Assembly (NCBI GenBank): GCA_030629485.1
Contig: DAOVOW010000006.1
Location: forward strand, 1 to 15,306
DNA length: 15,306 nt
Source: a bacterium
Lineage (GTDB): Bacteria; Zixibacteria; MSB-5A5; GN15; FEB-12
Reading direction: 5' to 3'
Positions 7,962 through 14,038 of the stretch are shown here, piece after piece; positions within the stretch are counted from its first letter, which is position 1, and each line of letters begins with the position of its first letter. The translations under genes and the position numbers were made by a program. The notes under the pieces are model-generated. The model did no database searches and was not told the DNA's origin. It saw only the letters and a list, made by a program, of their open reading frames with translations.

Positions 7962-8801
7962 TTACTGTTGACCTACCGGCTGGGCCACGAATCGTCTCCC
8001 ATCCTTCACCACGCGGGCCAGGGGTGTGTTGACATCATGGTCGAACGCCATCACGACGTCCTGGTCAACAATTCGCGGCAGCGTCTTGCGTTTGATCTCC
8101 ATCGTGTCGAGGGGGTACAAATCCGTCGCTGGTACGTATGCCACACCCAAATGCGCGGCCGTACAAAAGATGTCGGCGTAGTAGAAGACGCTCGCGCCCT
8201 CAGATTGGATCTCCAGAGCGTAATGACCCGGCGTATGACCACCGGTGAAAACGGTTTTGATACCGGGCAACAGTTCTGTGTCACTGTCAATCAGGTCCAC
8301 CTGCCCGGATTCTTCCAGCGGCCTCAATCGCTCCGGCACATACACGGCCGAGGTGCGTTCATCCGGACTCAGCGCCATCTTCCATTCCTGCTTGCCGACG
8401 ACATAGCGCGCCTTGGGAAACCGCGGCACGTACGTGCCGTCAACCATCTTTACAGCACCCCCGGCATGGTCGGTATGCAGATGAGTAAGAATCACATAGT
8501 CGATGTCGTCTTCAGCCAGTCCGAGACCTTCCAAACCATCATGAAGGTGCGAAGCACCGTTGGTGCCGTAGATCTTTTTCTCACGGTCGGTGAGGGTGTC
8601 ACCAAGCCCGATGTCGAAGATAAGATTCTTGCCATGGGCTTTCAGCACGAACAAGTTCGTCACCATCGGGATCAAATTGTTCTCGTCGGCCGGGATCATT
8701 TTCTGCCAGATCATCTTCGGAATGACCCCGAACATGGCGCCGCCGTCGAGACGGAAGCGTTGCTCGACAAAACTATGAATCTCGAACTGACCAAACTTCA
8801 T
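7962..8801 (-). CDS. Metallo-beta-lactamase-fold hydrolase
   Basis: The 279-residue cytosolic protein has a complete dinuclear metal site: THLHTDHAGG supplies His107, His109, Asp111 and His112, GGHTPGH gives His189, YYAD gives Asp210 and AFDHD gives His255. It belongs to the broad lactonase/glyoxalase II-like branch of the superfamily; no signal peptide is seen, so an antibiotic-degrading role is unlikely. Its ATG overlaps the stop of the acyl-CoA dehydrogenase gene (TGATG) and it sits 20 bases before pccB. Co-translation with acyl-CoA enzymes suggests a thioesterase or lactone/ester hydrolase acting on an intermediate or side product of the pathway, which is inference. The substrate cannot be read from sequence. 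Confidence 0.88.
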   Translation of the reverse strand: MKFGQFEIHSFVEQRFRLDGGAMFGVIPKMIWQKMIPADENNLIPMVTNLFVLKAHGKNLIFDIGLGDTLTDREKKIYGTNGASHLHDGLEGLGLAEDDIDYVILTHLHTDHAGGAVKMVDGTYVPRFPKARYVVGKQEWKMALSPDERTSAVYVPERLRPLEESGQVDLIDSDTELLPGIKTVFTGGHTPGHYALEIQSEGASVFYYADIFCTAAHLGVAYVPATDLYPLDTMEIKRKTLPRIVDQDVVMAFDHDVNTPLARVVKDGRRFVAQPVGQQ

Positions 8802-9943
8802 CAGCGTCCTATAATGTTGCCGGCGATCACCAACCGCTGGACTTCCGAGGTGCCTTCATAGATTTCCAGCACGCGTTGGTCGCGATAGAGTTTTTCGATA
8901 ACCGAGAACTCACCGATGTATCCATAGCCACTGTGGATCTGCATAGCGCGGTCGACACAGAAGTTGGCTGCCTCGGAAGCATACAGTTTTGCCATAGCCG
9001 CCTCAACGGAGAACTTCTCACCCCGGTCCTGCATCATAGCCGCCTTGTATGTGAGACAACGCGCGGCTTCCAGCCGTACCGCCATGTCGGCGATCATCCA
9101 CTGTATTGCCTGCAACTTGGCGATAGGCGCGCCGAACTGCACGCGCTTCTTGGCGTATGCGACAGATTCATCCAGAGCGCGCTGCGCGATACCGACACCC
9201 TGTGCGGCTACACCGATGCGAGCTGAATCGAGCGTTCCCAGGGCATAGCGAAACCCCTTGCCGACCTCGCCGAGCAGATTGGCTTTCGGAACCTTCACGT
9301 CCTTGAGGATGATAGCGCCGGTCGTAGCGGCACGCATACCCAGCTTGTTCTTCAGCGTGCGCGCCTGCCAGCCGGGCTGGTCGGTTTCGACGATGAAGGC
9401 CGATAGTTTCGGCTTGCCTTCAATCTTGCAGAAGAGCACGCCGAGATCGCAGACGTCACCATGCATAATGAAAGTCTTCTCGCCGTTGATAACGTAACCA
9501 TCATCGGTCTCGACCGCCACCGTGGTTAGCGAGGCAGCGTCGGAGCCGGCGTTCGGTTCGGTGAGAATAAACGATGGGATCCGTTTGCCGCTGGCGCAGC
9601 CGGGTACGTACTTCTTCTTCTGATCGTCGTTGGCGAAGTAGATGATCGGATGCGTGGCCAACTCGGCGACCGCGGCCAGCAAACCGACCGCAGCGTCGTG
9701 GTAGCACAACTCTTCGATGAGCGTTATTGATTCCAGGTTGGACTTGCCCAGCCCGCCGAGATCCTTGGGCATTACGTAGCCGATAAACCCGACGTCGCCC
9801 AGTTTCTTGTATAGTTCAAAGGGGAACTTGCGTGGTTCCGGCATCTCGTCAAGTTCACGCGAGAGGGGATAGATTTCCTTTTCGGCAAACGCCTTGACTT
9901 CGTCCCTGACTGCTTGTTGGCGTTCATCAATGTTCTTGTTCAT
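8801..9943 (-). CDS. Acyl-CoA dehydrogenase, FAD-dependent
   Basis: This enzyme of about 380 residues oxidises an acyl-CoA to the 2-enoyl-CoA and passes electrons to electron-transfer flavoprotein. Family motifs are present in order: an N-terminal helical domain, the FAD/substrate strand segment ILTEPNAGSDAAS, NGEKTFIMHG, a KLGMRAATTG stretch, the RVQFGAPIAKLQAIQWMIADMA-like helix region, and the C-terminal EIYEGTSEVQ, whose first Glu after Tyr (about residue 363) is the catalytic base in short-chain and glutaryl-type members. Two ATGs in tandem (9946, 9943) follow GGAGG (9948-9952); the second has the better spacing. Substrate could be butyryl-, isobutyryl- or another short branched acyl-CoA. 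Its place after a B12 mutase pair suggests the mutase product or substrate. Confidence 0.93.
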   Translation of the reverse strand: MNKNIDERQQAVRDEVKAFAEKEIYPLSRELDEMPEPRKFPFELYKKLGDVGFIGYVMPKDLGGLGKSNLESITLIEELCYHDAAVGLLAAVAELATHPIIYFANDDQKKKYVPGCASGKRIPSFILTEPNAGSDAASLTTVAVETDDGYVINGEKTFIMHGDVCDLGVLFCKIEGKPKLSAFIVETDQPGWQARTLKNKLGMRAATTGAIILKDVKVPKANLLGEVGKGFRYALGTLDSARIGVAAQGVGIAQRALDESVAYAKKRVQFGAPIAKLQAIQWMIADMAVRLEAARCLTYKAAMMQDRGEKFSVEAAMAKLYASEAANFCVDRAMQIHSGYGYIGEFSVIEKLYRDQRVLEIYEGTSEVQRLVIAGNIIGR

Positions 9944-9959
9944 CATTCCTCCGGGCCGG

Positions 9960-9973
9960 GGCCATAAATGGCC
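9960..9973 (-). promoter_or_regulatory. Small hairpin just upstream of the acyl-CoA dehydrogenase Shine-Dalgarno
   Basis: GGCCAT and ATGGCC form a perfect 6-bp palindrome with a two-base centre, ending 8 bases before the GGAGG at 9948-9952. It might affect translation initiation or stabilise a processed transcript end. No function is shown by the sequence alone. Confidence 0.35.
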
Positions 9974-10016
9974 TCTATTGAATTGTTCTATCTATTGTCT
10001 GCGTCGATATTCAGTG

Positions 10017-10040
10017 CTGTCAGGCGTCTCTGCCTGACAG
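10017..10040. repeat. Hairpin repeat with GTCTCT loop, copy 2
   Basis: A perfect 9-bp stem (CTGTCAGGC at 10017-10025, GCCTGACAG at 10032-10040) surrounds the loop GTCTCT. Compared with the copy at 97-122, an inner pair is A-T instead of G-C while the loop is unchanged. It lies in the 237-base gap before the dehydrogenase gene. Confidence 0.7.
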
Positions 10041-10085
10041 TTATGTCGTTCATCTGTTGTTAACGTCTCTCATTATACTCTCAGG

Positions 10086-10181
10086 CGCGCGTAGCGCGAA
10101 AAACAGGCTTGCCTGCTACCCTTCGACTCCGCTCAGGGTGAGGTTGTGTGCGCGCGGAGCGCGAGAAACACACTTGTGTGT
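10086..10181. repeat. Twin-hairpin repeats A and B flanking a CCCTTCGACTCCGCTCAGGG element
   Basis: Module A has stems CGCGC/GCGCG (10086-10098) and CAGGC/GCCTG (10104-10115). Module B has CGCGC/GCGCG (10151-10163) and ACACAC/GTGTGT (10168-10181). Both have A-rich linkers. Stem 2 differs between modules by compensated pairs, while stem 1 is conserved. Between them lies a hairpin with arms ACCCT (10118-10122) and AGGGT (10135-10139), a sequence type common as a dispersed repeat in environmental genomes. The last base of module B is part of the stop codon of the B12-subunit gene. Confidence 0.65.
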
Positions 10182-10585
10182 CACTTCTTCCTCTCCGCAA
10201 TCGTTCGCCGCAGGAACTGGATCGCTTCCTCGGTCGGTGTGCCGGGCGTGAAGATCTTGGCCACACCGATTTTCTCCAGTTCTTGTTTGTCTTCCTCGGG
10301 GATGATGCCGCCACCGAATAGAAGAATGTCCTCGGCGTCCTTGGCTTTCATCTCCTCAAGAATGGCCGGGAACAACGTCATGTGCGCCCCGGAGAGGATC
10401 GAGATACCTATGGCATCGACATCCTCCTGCACGGCGGCGTCGACAATCATCGGCGGCGTTTGTCTCAGGCCGGTGTAGATCACTTCCATACCGGCGTCGC
10501 GAAAGGCGGCGGCAATCACTTTGATGCCGCGATCATGGCCGTCAAGGCCGGGCTTGGCTAACAGTACTCTGATTTTGTCTGGCAT
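10181..10585 (-). CDS. B12-binding small subunit of a split acyl-CoA mutase
   Basis: The protein of about 134 residues is a free-standing cobalamin-binding domain that carries adenosylcobalamin onto a mutase large chain. It begins [17 protein letters not shown], where DGH supplies the lower-axial histidine of the DxHxxG motif, continues with [11 protein letters not shown] and ISILSGAHM, and ends with [12 protein letters not shown], all typical of mutase B12 domains. The start at 10585 gives the usual short N-terminus; an in-frame ATG at 10606 would add seven residues. Neither has a strong ribosome site. It lies directly downstream of the F/Q-type mutase large subunit, so it is most likely that enzyme's partner. 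As the only B12 domain here, it may also serve the methylmalonyl-CoA mutase. Confidence 0.92.
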   Translation of the reverse strand: MPDKIRVLLAKPGLDGHDRGIKVIAAAFRDAGMEVIYTGLRQTPPMIVDAAVQEDVDAIGISILSGAHMTLFPAILEEMKAKDAEDILLFGGGIIPEEDKQELEKIGVAKIFTPGTPTEEAIQFLRRTIAERKK

Positions 10586-10631
10586 AGGATCTCTATCTAC
10601 ATTCATGAACTGCTTTTCTCATCGCAACTGC

Positions 10632-10662
10632 CGCCCTAAGGGCGCAGAAGAGGCTATGCCTC
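10632..10662. repeat. Twin-hairpin repeat C between the two mutase subunit genes
   Basis: Stem 1 is CGCCC/GGGCG (10632-10644, loop TAA) and stem 2 is GAGGC/GCCTC (10650-10662, loop TAT), joined by the linker CAGAA. The arrangement of two 5-bp stems with an A-rich linker matches modules A and B at 10086-10181, though the stem sequences differ. It starts five bases after the stop of the mutase large subunit gene. Confidence 0.5.
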
Positions 10663-10666
10663 CTGC

Positions 10667-12364
10667 TTACGACGCCACCATGGCCGAGGGCGGCTCGACA
10701 TACTCGCCCCACTCCTCACGCAACAGGTCGCACATTTCACCTAACGTACCGTAGGCCCGGCTGCAATCGAGGATGGCTTCAAATGTGTTGCCGCTGCCTC
10801 TGGCGACCTCACGCAGTTTCGCAAGCGCTGCCTTCACAGCCGCTTCATCGCGCTCGGCGCGCACTTTCTGTACGAACGCCACTTGGTCGACCTCTACCTG
10901 TTTGTCAATCTTCAGGACCGGGATATCAATCTCCTCGCCCTCATCGATGTAGTCGTTGACGCCGACAATGATGCGCTGCTCTTCCTCGATCTCCCTCTGA
11001 AAGCGATAGGCACTCCGAGCGATCTCGCGCTGGAAGAACCCTTCCTCGATACACTCCAGCACGCCGCCGCGCCGTTCGATCTCCTCGAAGTACGCCTCGG
11101 CCTCAGCTTCCATCTTGTCGGTCAGCGCCTCGACGAAATATGACCCGGCCAACGGATCGATGGTGTTGCCCACGCCTGATTCATGCGCGATAATCTGCTG
11201 CGTGCGCAGAGCGATCTTAACCGCTTTCTCCGACGGCAAGGCCAGTGTTTCGTCCATCGAATTAGTGTGTAGCGACTGCGTACCGCCCAGCACTCCCGAC
11301 AGCGCCTGCAACGCCACCCGCACGATATTGTTTTCCGGCTGCTGCGCCGTGAGCGAACAGCCCGCCGTCTGCGTATGGAACCGACACAACCAACTGCGTT
11401 CGTCTTTGGCGCCGTACTTGTGCTTCATGCGCTTGGCCACAATGCGACGCGCGGCGCGGTACTTAGCTATCTCCTCAAAGAAATCGCTGTGGGCATTGAA
11501 AAAGTATGACAGCCTCGGCGCAAACTCATCGACATCCTGTCCCGCCTCGATTGCCGATTCAACATACTGGAAGCCATCCGCCAGCGTGAAAGCTAACTCC
11601 TGCACAGCCGTGGCGCCCGCCTCGCGAATGTGATAACCGCTGATCGAGATTGTATTCCACTGCGGAACATTCTTGGTGCAATACTCCATCATATCCGTGA
11701 TCAGGCGGATGGACGGCTTGGGCGGGAAGATGAACTCTTTCTGCGCGATGTACTCTTTGAGAATATCGTTCTGCAGCGTGCCGCGCACCTGCTCAAACGG
11801 CACGCCCTGTTTTTCGGCGACGCAGAGATAAAAAGCCAGCGCCATCGAGGCCGACGAATTGATCGTCATCGAAGTTGACACCCGCGACAGGTCGATGCCA
11901 TCGAAAAGAATCTCCATGTCGGCAAGCGAATCAACCGCGACGCCGCACTTGCCGACCTCACCCAGCGAGCGAATATGATCGGAGTCATACCCCATCAGCG
12001 TCGGCAGGTCGAAGGCAGTAGACAGGCCGGTGCCGCCGCTCTTCAAAATGTATTTGAACCGTTCGTTGGTCTGTCTGGGCGTACCCATACCGGCGAACTG
12101 TCGCATAGTCCACAGCCGCGTGCGATACATCGTATGGTGCACGCCGCGTGTGTACGGATACTCGCCGGGCAGGCCGATGTGATCGAGATAATACTGATCG
12201 TTGTCAGCTCCCTTGACCGAGCGGGGCGTGTACAACTCGTCGATATCAACACTCGAGACCGTGAAAAAGCGCGGTTTGGATTTCTTTTGGCGCGTTTTCT
12301 CAGCAGTCTCGTTCCATTTGGCCAGGCGCGCTTTCAGTTTCTCAAGCAGGTTCTTAGAATACAC
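10667..12364 (-). CDS. B12-dependent acyl-CoA mutase large subunit, isobutyryl-CoA mutase-like
   Basis: This 565-residue mutase catalytic chain has the same barrel motifs as the copy at 2749-4326 ([47 protein letters not shown]) but a different substrate pocket. Phe90, Gln208 and His245 correspond to MutB positions 89, 207 and 244. Phe plus Gln, instead of Tyr plus Arg, is the signature described for isobutyryl-CoA mutase, which swaps isobutyryl-CoA and butyryl-CoA and has no carboxylate to bind. Automatic annotation would probably call it methylmalonyl-CoA mutase. An N-terminal helical extension of about 35 residues is Lys-rich. The C-terminus lacks a B12 domain, supplied by the next gene. 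The start is GTG at 12364 with GGAG eight bases upstream. It is the first gene of the operon. Confidence 0.85.
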   Translation of the reverse strand: MYSKNLLEKLKARLAKWNETAEKTRQKKSKPRFFTVSSVDIDELYTPRSVKGADNDQYYLDHIGLPGEYPYTRGVHHTMYRTRLWTMRQFAGMGTPRQTNERFKYILKSGGTGLSTAFDLPTLMGYDSDHIRSLGEVGKCGVAVDSLADMEILFDGIDLSRVSTSMTINSSASMALAFYLCVAEKQGVPFEQVRGTLQNDILKEYIAQKEFIFPPKPSIRLITDMMEYCTKNVPQWNTISISGYHIREAGATAVQELAFTLADGFQYVESAIEAGQDVDEFAPRLSYFFNAHSDFFEEIAKYRAARRIVAKRMKHKYGAKDERSWLCRFHTQTAGCSLTAQQPENNIVRVALQALSGVLGGTQSLHTNSMDETLALPSEKAVKIALRTQQIIAHESGVGNTIDPLAGSYFVEALTDKMEAEAEAYFEEIERRGGVLECIEEGFFQREIARSAYRFQREIEEEQRIIVGVNDYIDEGEEIDIPVLKIDKQVEVDQVAFVQKVRAERDEAAVKAALAKLREVARGSGNTFEAILDCSRAYGTLGEMCDLLREEWGEYVEPPSAMVAS

Positions 12365-12395
12365 AATAATTTCTCCGCAATTCAGATAGCGTTGG

Positions 12396-12424
12396 AAGAT
12401 ATGCTAAGCTCTCTGCAAAATCAA
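12396..12424 (-). promoter_or_regulatory. Sigma70-like promoter of the acyl-CoA operon
   Basis: On the minus strand TTGATT (12419-12424) and TATCTT (12396-12401) are separated by exactly 17 bases; each matches consensus at 4 of 6 positions. Transcription would start near 12389, about 25 bases before the GTG start at 12364. That leader is too short for a cobalamin riboswitch. Confidence 0.5.
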
Positions 12425-12587
12425 GCTGGAGGGTTTATTTTTGTCCCGGGGATTGGCCAACTAACATCGCGGCTTTCAAAAGGTTGTTTCGGCGGGTCGA
12501 GATATTCAAATGGTCCCCCAGTACTGAACGATGCCTACGGTCTGGTCGGTTGACATTTGGCTGGCCCAATCCTATCTTGACACGCCT

Positions 12588-13823
12588 ATGAACCAGCCTC
12601 ATCCGAAACCCATCGTCTCCAATCGGTCCGAACTCCCCATGGCCGCTTCGATCACTATTGTCGTCGTGGGACTCTCGTTCTTCCTGCATTGGAAATGGTG
12701 CGGGTCCGATATGCAGCTTTCGGAGGCATTGTTTGTCAAGGGACATGAGTGGGGATTAGCCACCTATCCGTTTTCGATACGGCCGTTTCTGGCATACTCG
12801 ATAGAGCTGTTTACTCGGCTGTTCTCTCTTGAAGTGAAAACATCGTTCTTTGTGATCCAGTTTTCATTGGCCGCCGCCATAGGATTGAGCTTCTACTACT
12901 ATCTCAGACAACTGAGTTTCTCGATCGGCTGGTCGCGACTGGGACTGTTTTTGGTGCTGAGCGCTTATCCGATTCTGGCCGCGCACATTGAGCCGATGCA
13001 TACCCGTGATGATTTGTGGGCGCACTTGTTTGTTATTCTGGCGTTGCTGGCGTTGCTCAAGTCGCGAATGACCGCCGGGATTGTTTGGTATACGCTGGCC
13101 ATTTTTGTCCGCGAGCAAAGCTTATTGCTCTTTGGGGCTTTTTTGTTGGTGGCCTGGCAGCATTGCGAACACCTACCGCGCCGACGACTGGTACTGTTAT
13201 CGCTTCTGCCGCTCTTGATATACGGTATTTTCTATGCCATTACCTGGCAGGAGCCTGACCCGGTACGCTTTTCGCTCATTCAGTTCAATTTCGAAAACCA
13301 TTTGAGAACCTCGGACACTCTATTCTCGCTCTTTATCTCGTTCGGTTTCATGTGGCTGGCCGCGCCGTTGGCGTTTCGCGGGGGCAGGTCGGGATCCGCT
13401 TTTCGACTTCTCTGGTGGGGCGCTATACTGACCGTGCCGGCGACAGTACTCCTCACCTTATTTCTCACCAATGCACGTGAGACCCGAATCCTTTTTCCAC
13501 CTTTTGTGTTCATGATCCCACTTACAGTCATGACCTTACAAAAGGTCTACTACGAGATCAGACCAAGGTTGTCAACAATGCACCTGGCTATTATCGGTCT
13601 TGGCGCTTTTGCCTTATTGATGGCCGGCGGCATCATGTTAGGGGAGGCCCTATTCCCCGAATTTGAGTATCGCCGCTGCCCGAATTTCCAAAGACTGTGG
13701 GCAGGAATTCACTTTGGGTTGATTTTTAGCCTAATCGGTTATTACATTACCAGAGCGTGGCAGCTCAGGAGTCCGAGTACTTCCGGCTGTACTTCTCCAA
13801 GAGCGGATGACTCAACTGCTTGA
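12588..13823 (+). CDS. Polytopic membrane protein, possibly GT-C-like glycosyltransferase
   Basis: The protein of about 411 residues has roughly 11-12 hydrophobic segments spread over its length. An acidic motif (GSDMQLSE) follows the first membrane segment and a PFSIRPF motif comes shortly after it. This layout resembles GT-C type glycosyltransferases, which use an Asp in the first external loop and a lipid-linked sugar donor, but the resemblance is loose and I would not name a family. Other notable polar groups are HTRDDLWAH and NARETRILFPP. The start is uncertain: ATG 12588 is favoured over 12531 and 12639, and none has a clear Shine-Dalgarno site. The last 20 or so residues (rich in Ser, Thr and Pro) look unlike a conserved tail. 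It is transcribed away from the acyl-CoA operon and shows no link to it. Confidence 0.7.
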   Translation: MNQPHPKPIVSNRSELPMAASITIVVVGLSFFLHWKWCGSDMQLSEALFVKGHEWGLATYPFSIRPFLAYSIELFTRLFSLEVKTSFFVIQFSLAAAIGLSFYYYLRQLSFSIGWSRLGLFLVLSAYPILAAHIEPMHTRDDLWAHLFVILALLALLKSRMTAGIVWYTLAIFVREQSLLLFGAFLLVAWQHCEHLPRRRLVLLSLLPLLIYGIFYAITWQEPDPVRFSLIQFNFENHLRTSDTLFSLFISFGFMWLAAPLAFRGGRSGSAFRLLWWGAILTVPATVLLTLFLTNARETRILFPPFVFMIPLTVMTLQKVYYEIRPRLSTMHLAIIGLGAFALLMAGGIMLGEALFPEFEYRRCPNFQRLWAGIHFGLIFSLIGYYITRAWQLRSPSTSGCTSPRADDSTA

Positions 13824-13845
13824 GTTGCTTCTTGAGCGCTGATAC

Positions 13846-13884
13846 CGGTACCCCACCAAAAGCGAACAGGCTGGTGGGTTCTTT
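13846..13884. repeat. CCCACC...GGTGGG hairpin repeat, copy 3
   Basis: Stem CCCACCA (13852-13858) pairs with TGGTGGG (13872-13878) around a 13-base loop that begins AAAGCG, with CCGGTA before it and TTCTTT after it. The minus-strand copy at 217-243 has the same flank (CCGGTACCCCACC) and the same AAAGCG loop start, but its closing pair is T-A instead of A-T. It lies 22 bases after the membrane gene and might terminate it, although no strong T-tract follows. Confidence 0.65.
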
Positions 13885-14027
13885 GATAGTTAGACCCAAG
13901 TTTTTAGTTGGCATGATGGGTTGATCGCAATAGTCTATTATTGGAAATGAAAAAGTAGGCTGTGACAGGATACGTTTCTGAACGCAGGGCATAGATTTCA
14001 ATATCGCGACTTACACATGGTAAATTT

Positions 14028-14033
14028 AGGAGG
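14028..14033 (+). promoter_or_regulatory. Strong Shine-Dalgarno site of the nuclease gene
   Basis: AGGAGG sits five bases before the ATG at 14039 and fixes the start of the partial gene. The 200 bases before it, after the hairpin at 13846-13884, contain no promoter I would defend. Confidence 0.8.
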
Positions 14034-14038
14034 GTCAA

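Noticed and set aside
7935..8861. Plus-strand frame of 308 codons opposite the metallo-hydrolase
   Set aside because: The minus-strand frame contains the full metal-binding motif set and couples to its neighbours, so the plus frame is a shadow.
10086..10181. CRISPR array
   Set aside because: The repeats are palindromic, differ in sequence and are not evenly spaced by unique spacers; no cas gene is near.
1769..12364. A MeaB/ArgK-type G-protein chaperone for the mutases
   Set aside because: No protein in the window has the Walker A and G-protein motifs of this family; if present it is encoded elsewhere.
12365..12587. Possible cobalamin riboswitch ahead of the B12 mutase operon
   Set aside because: The predicted leader is only about 25 bases and no B12-box-like conserved sequence or multi-stem structure is visible between the promoter and the GTG start.
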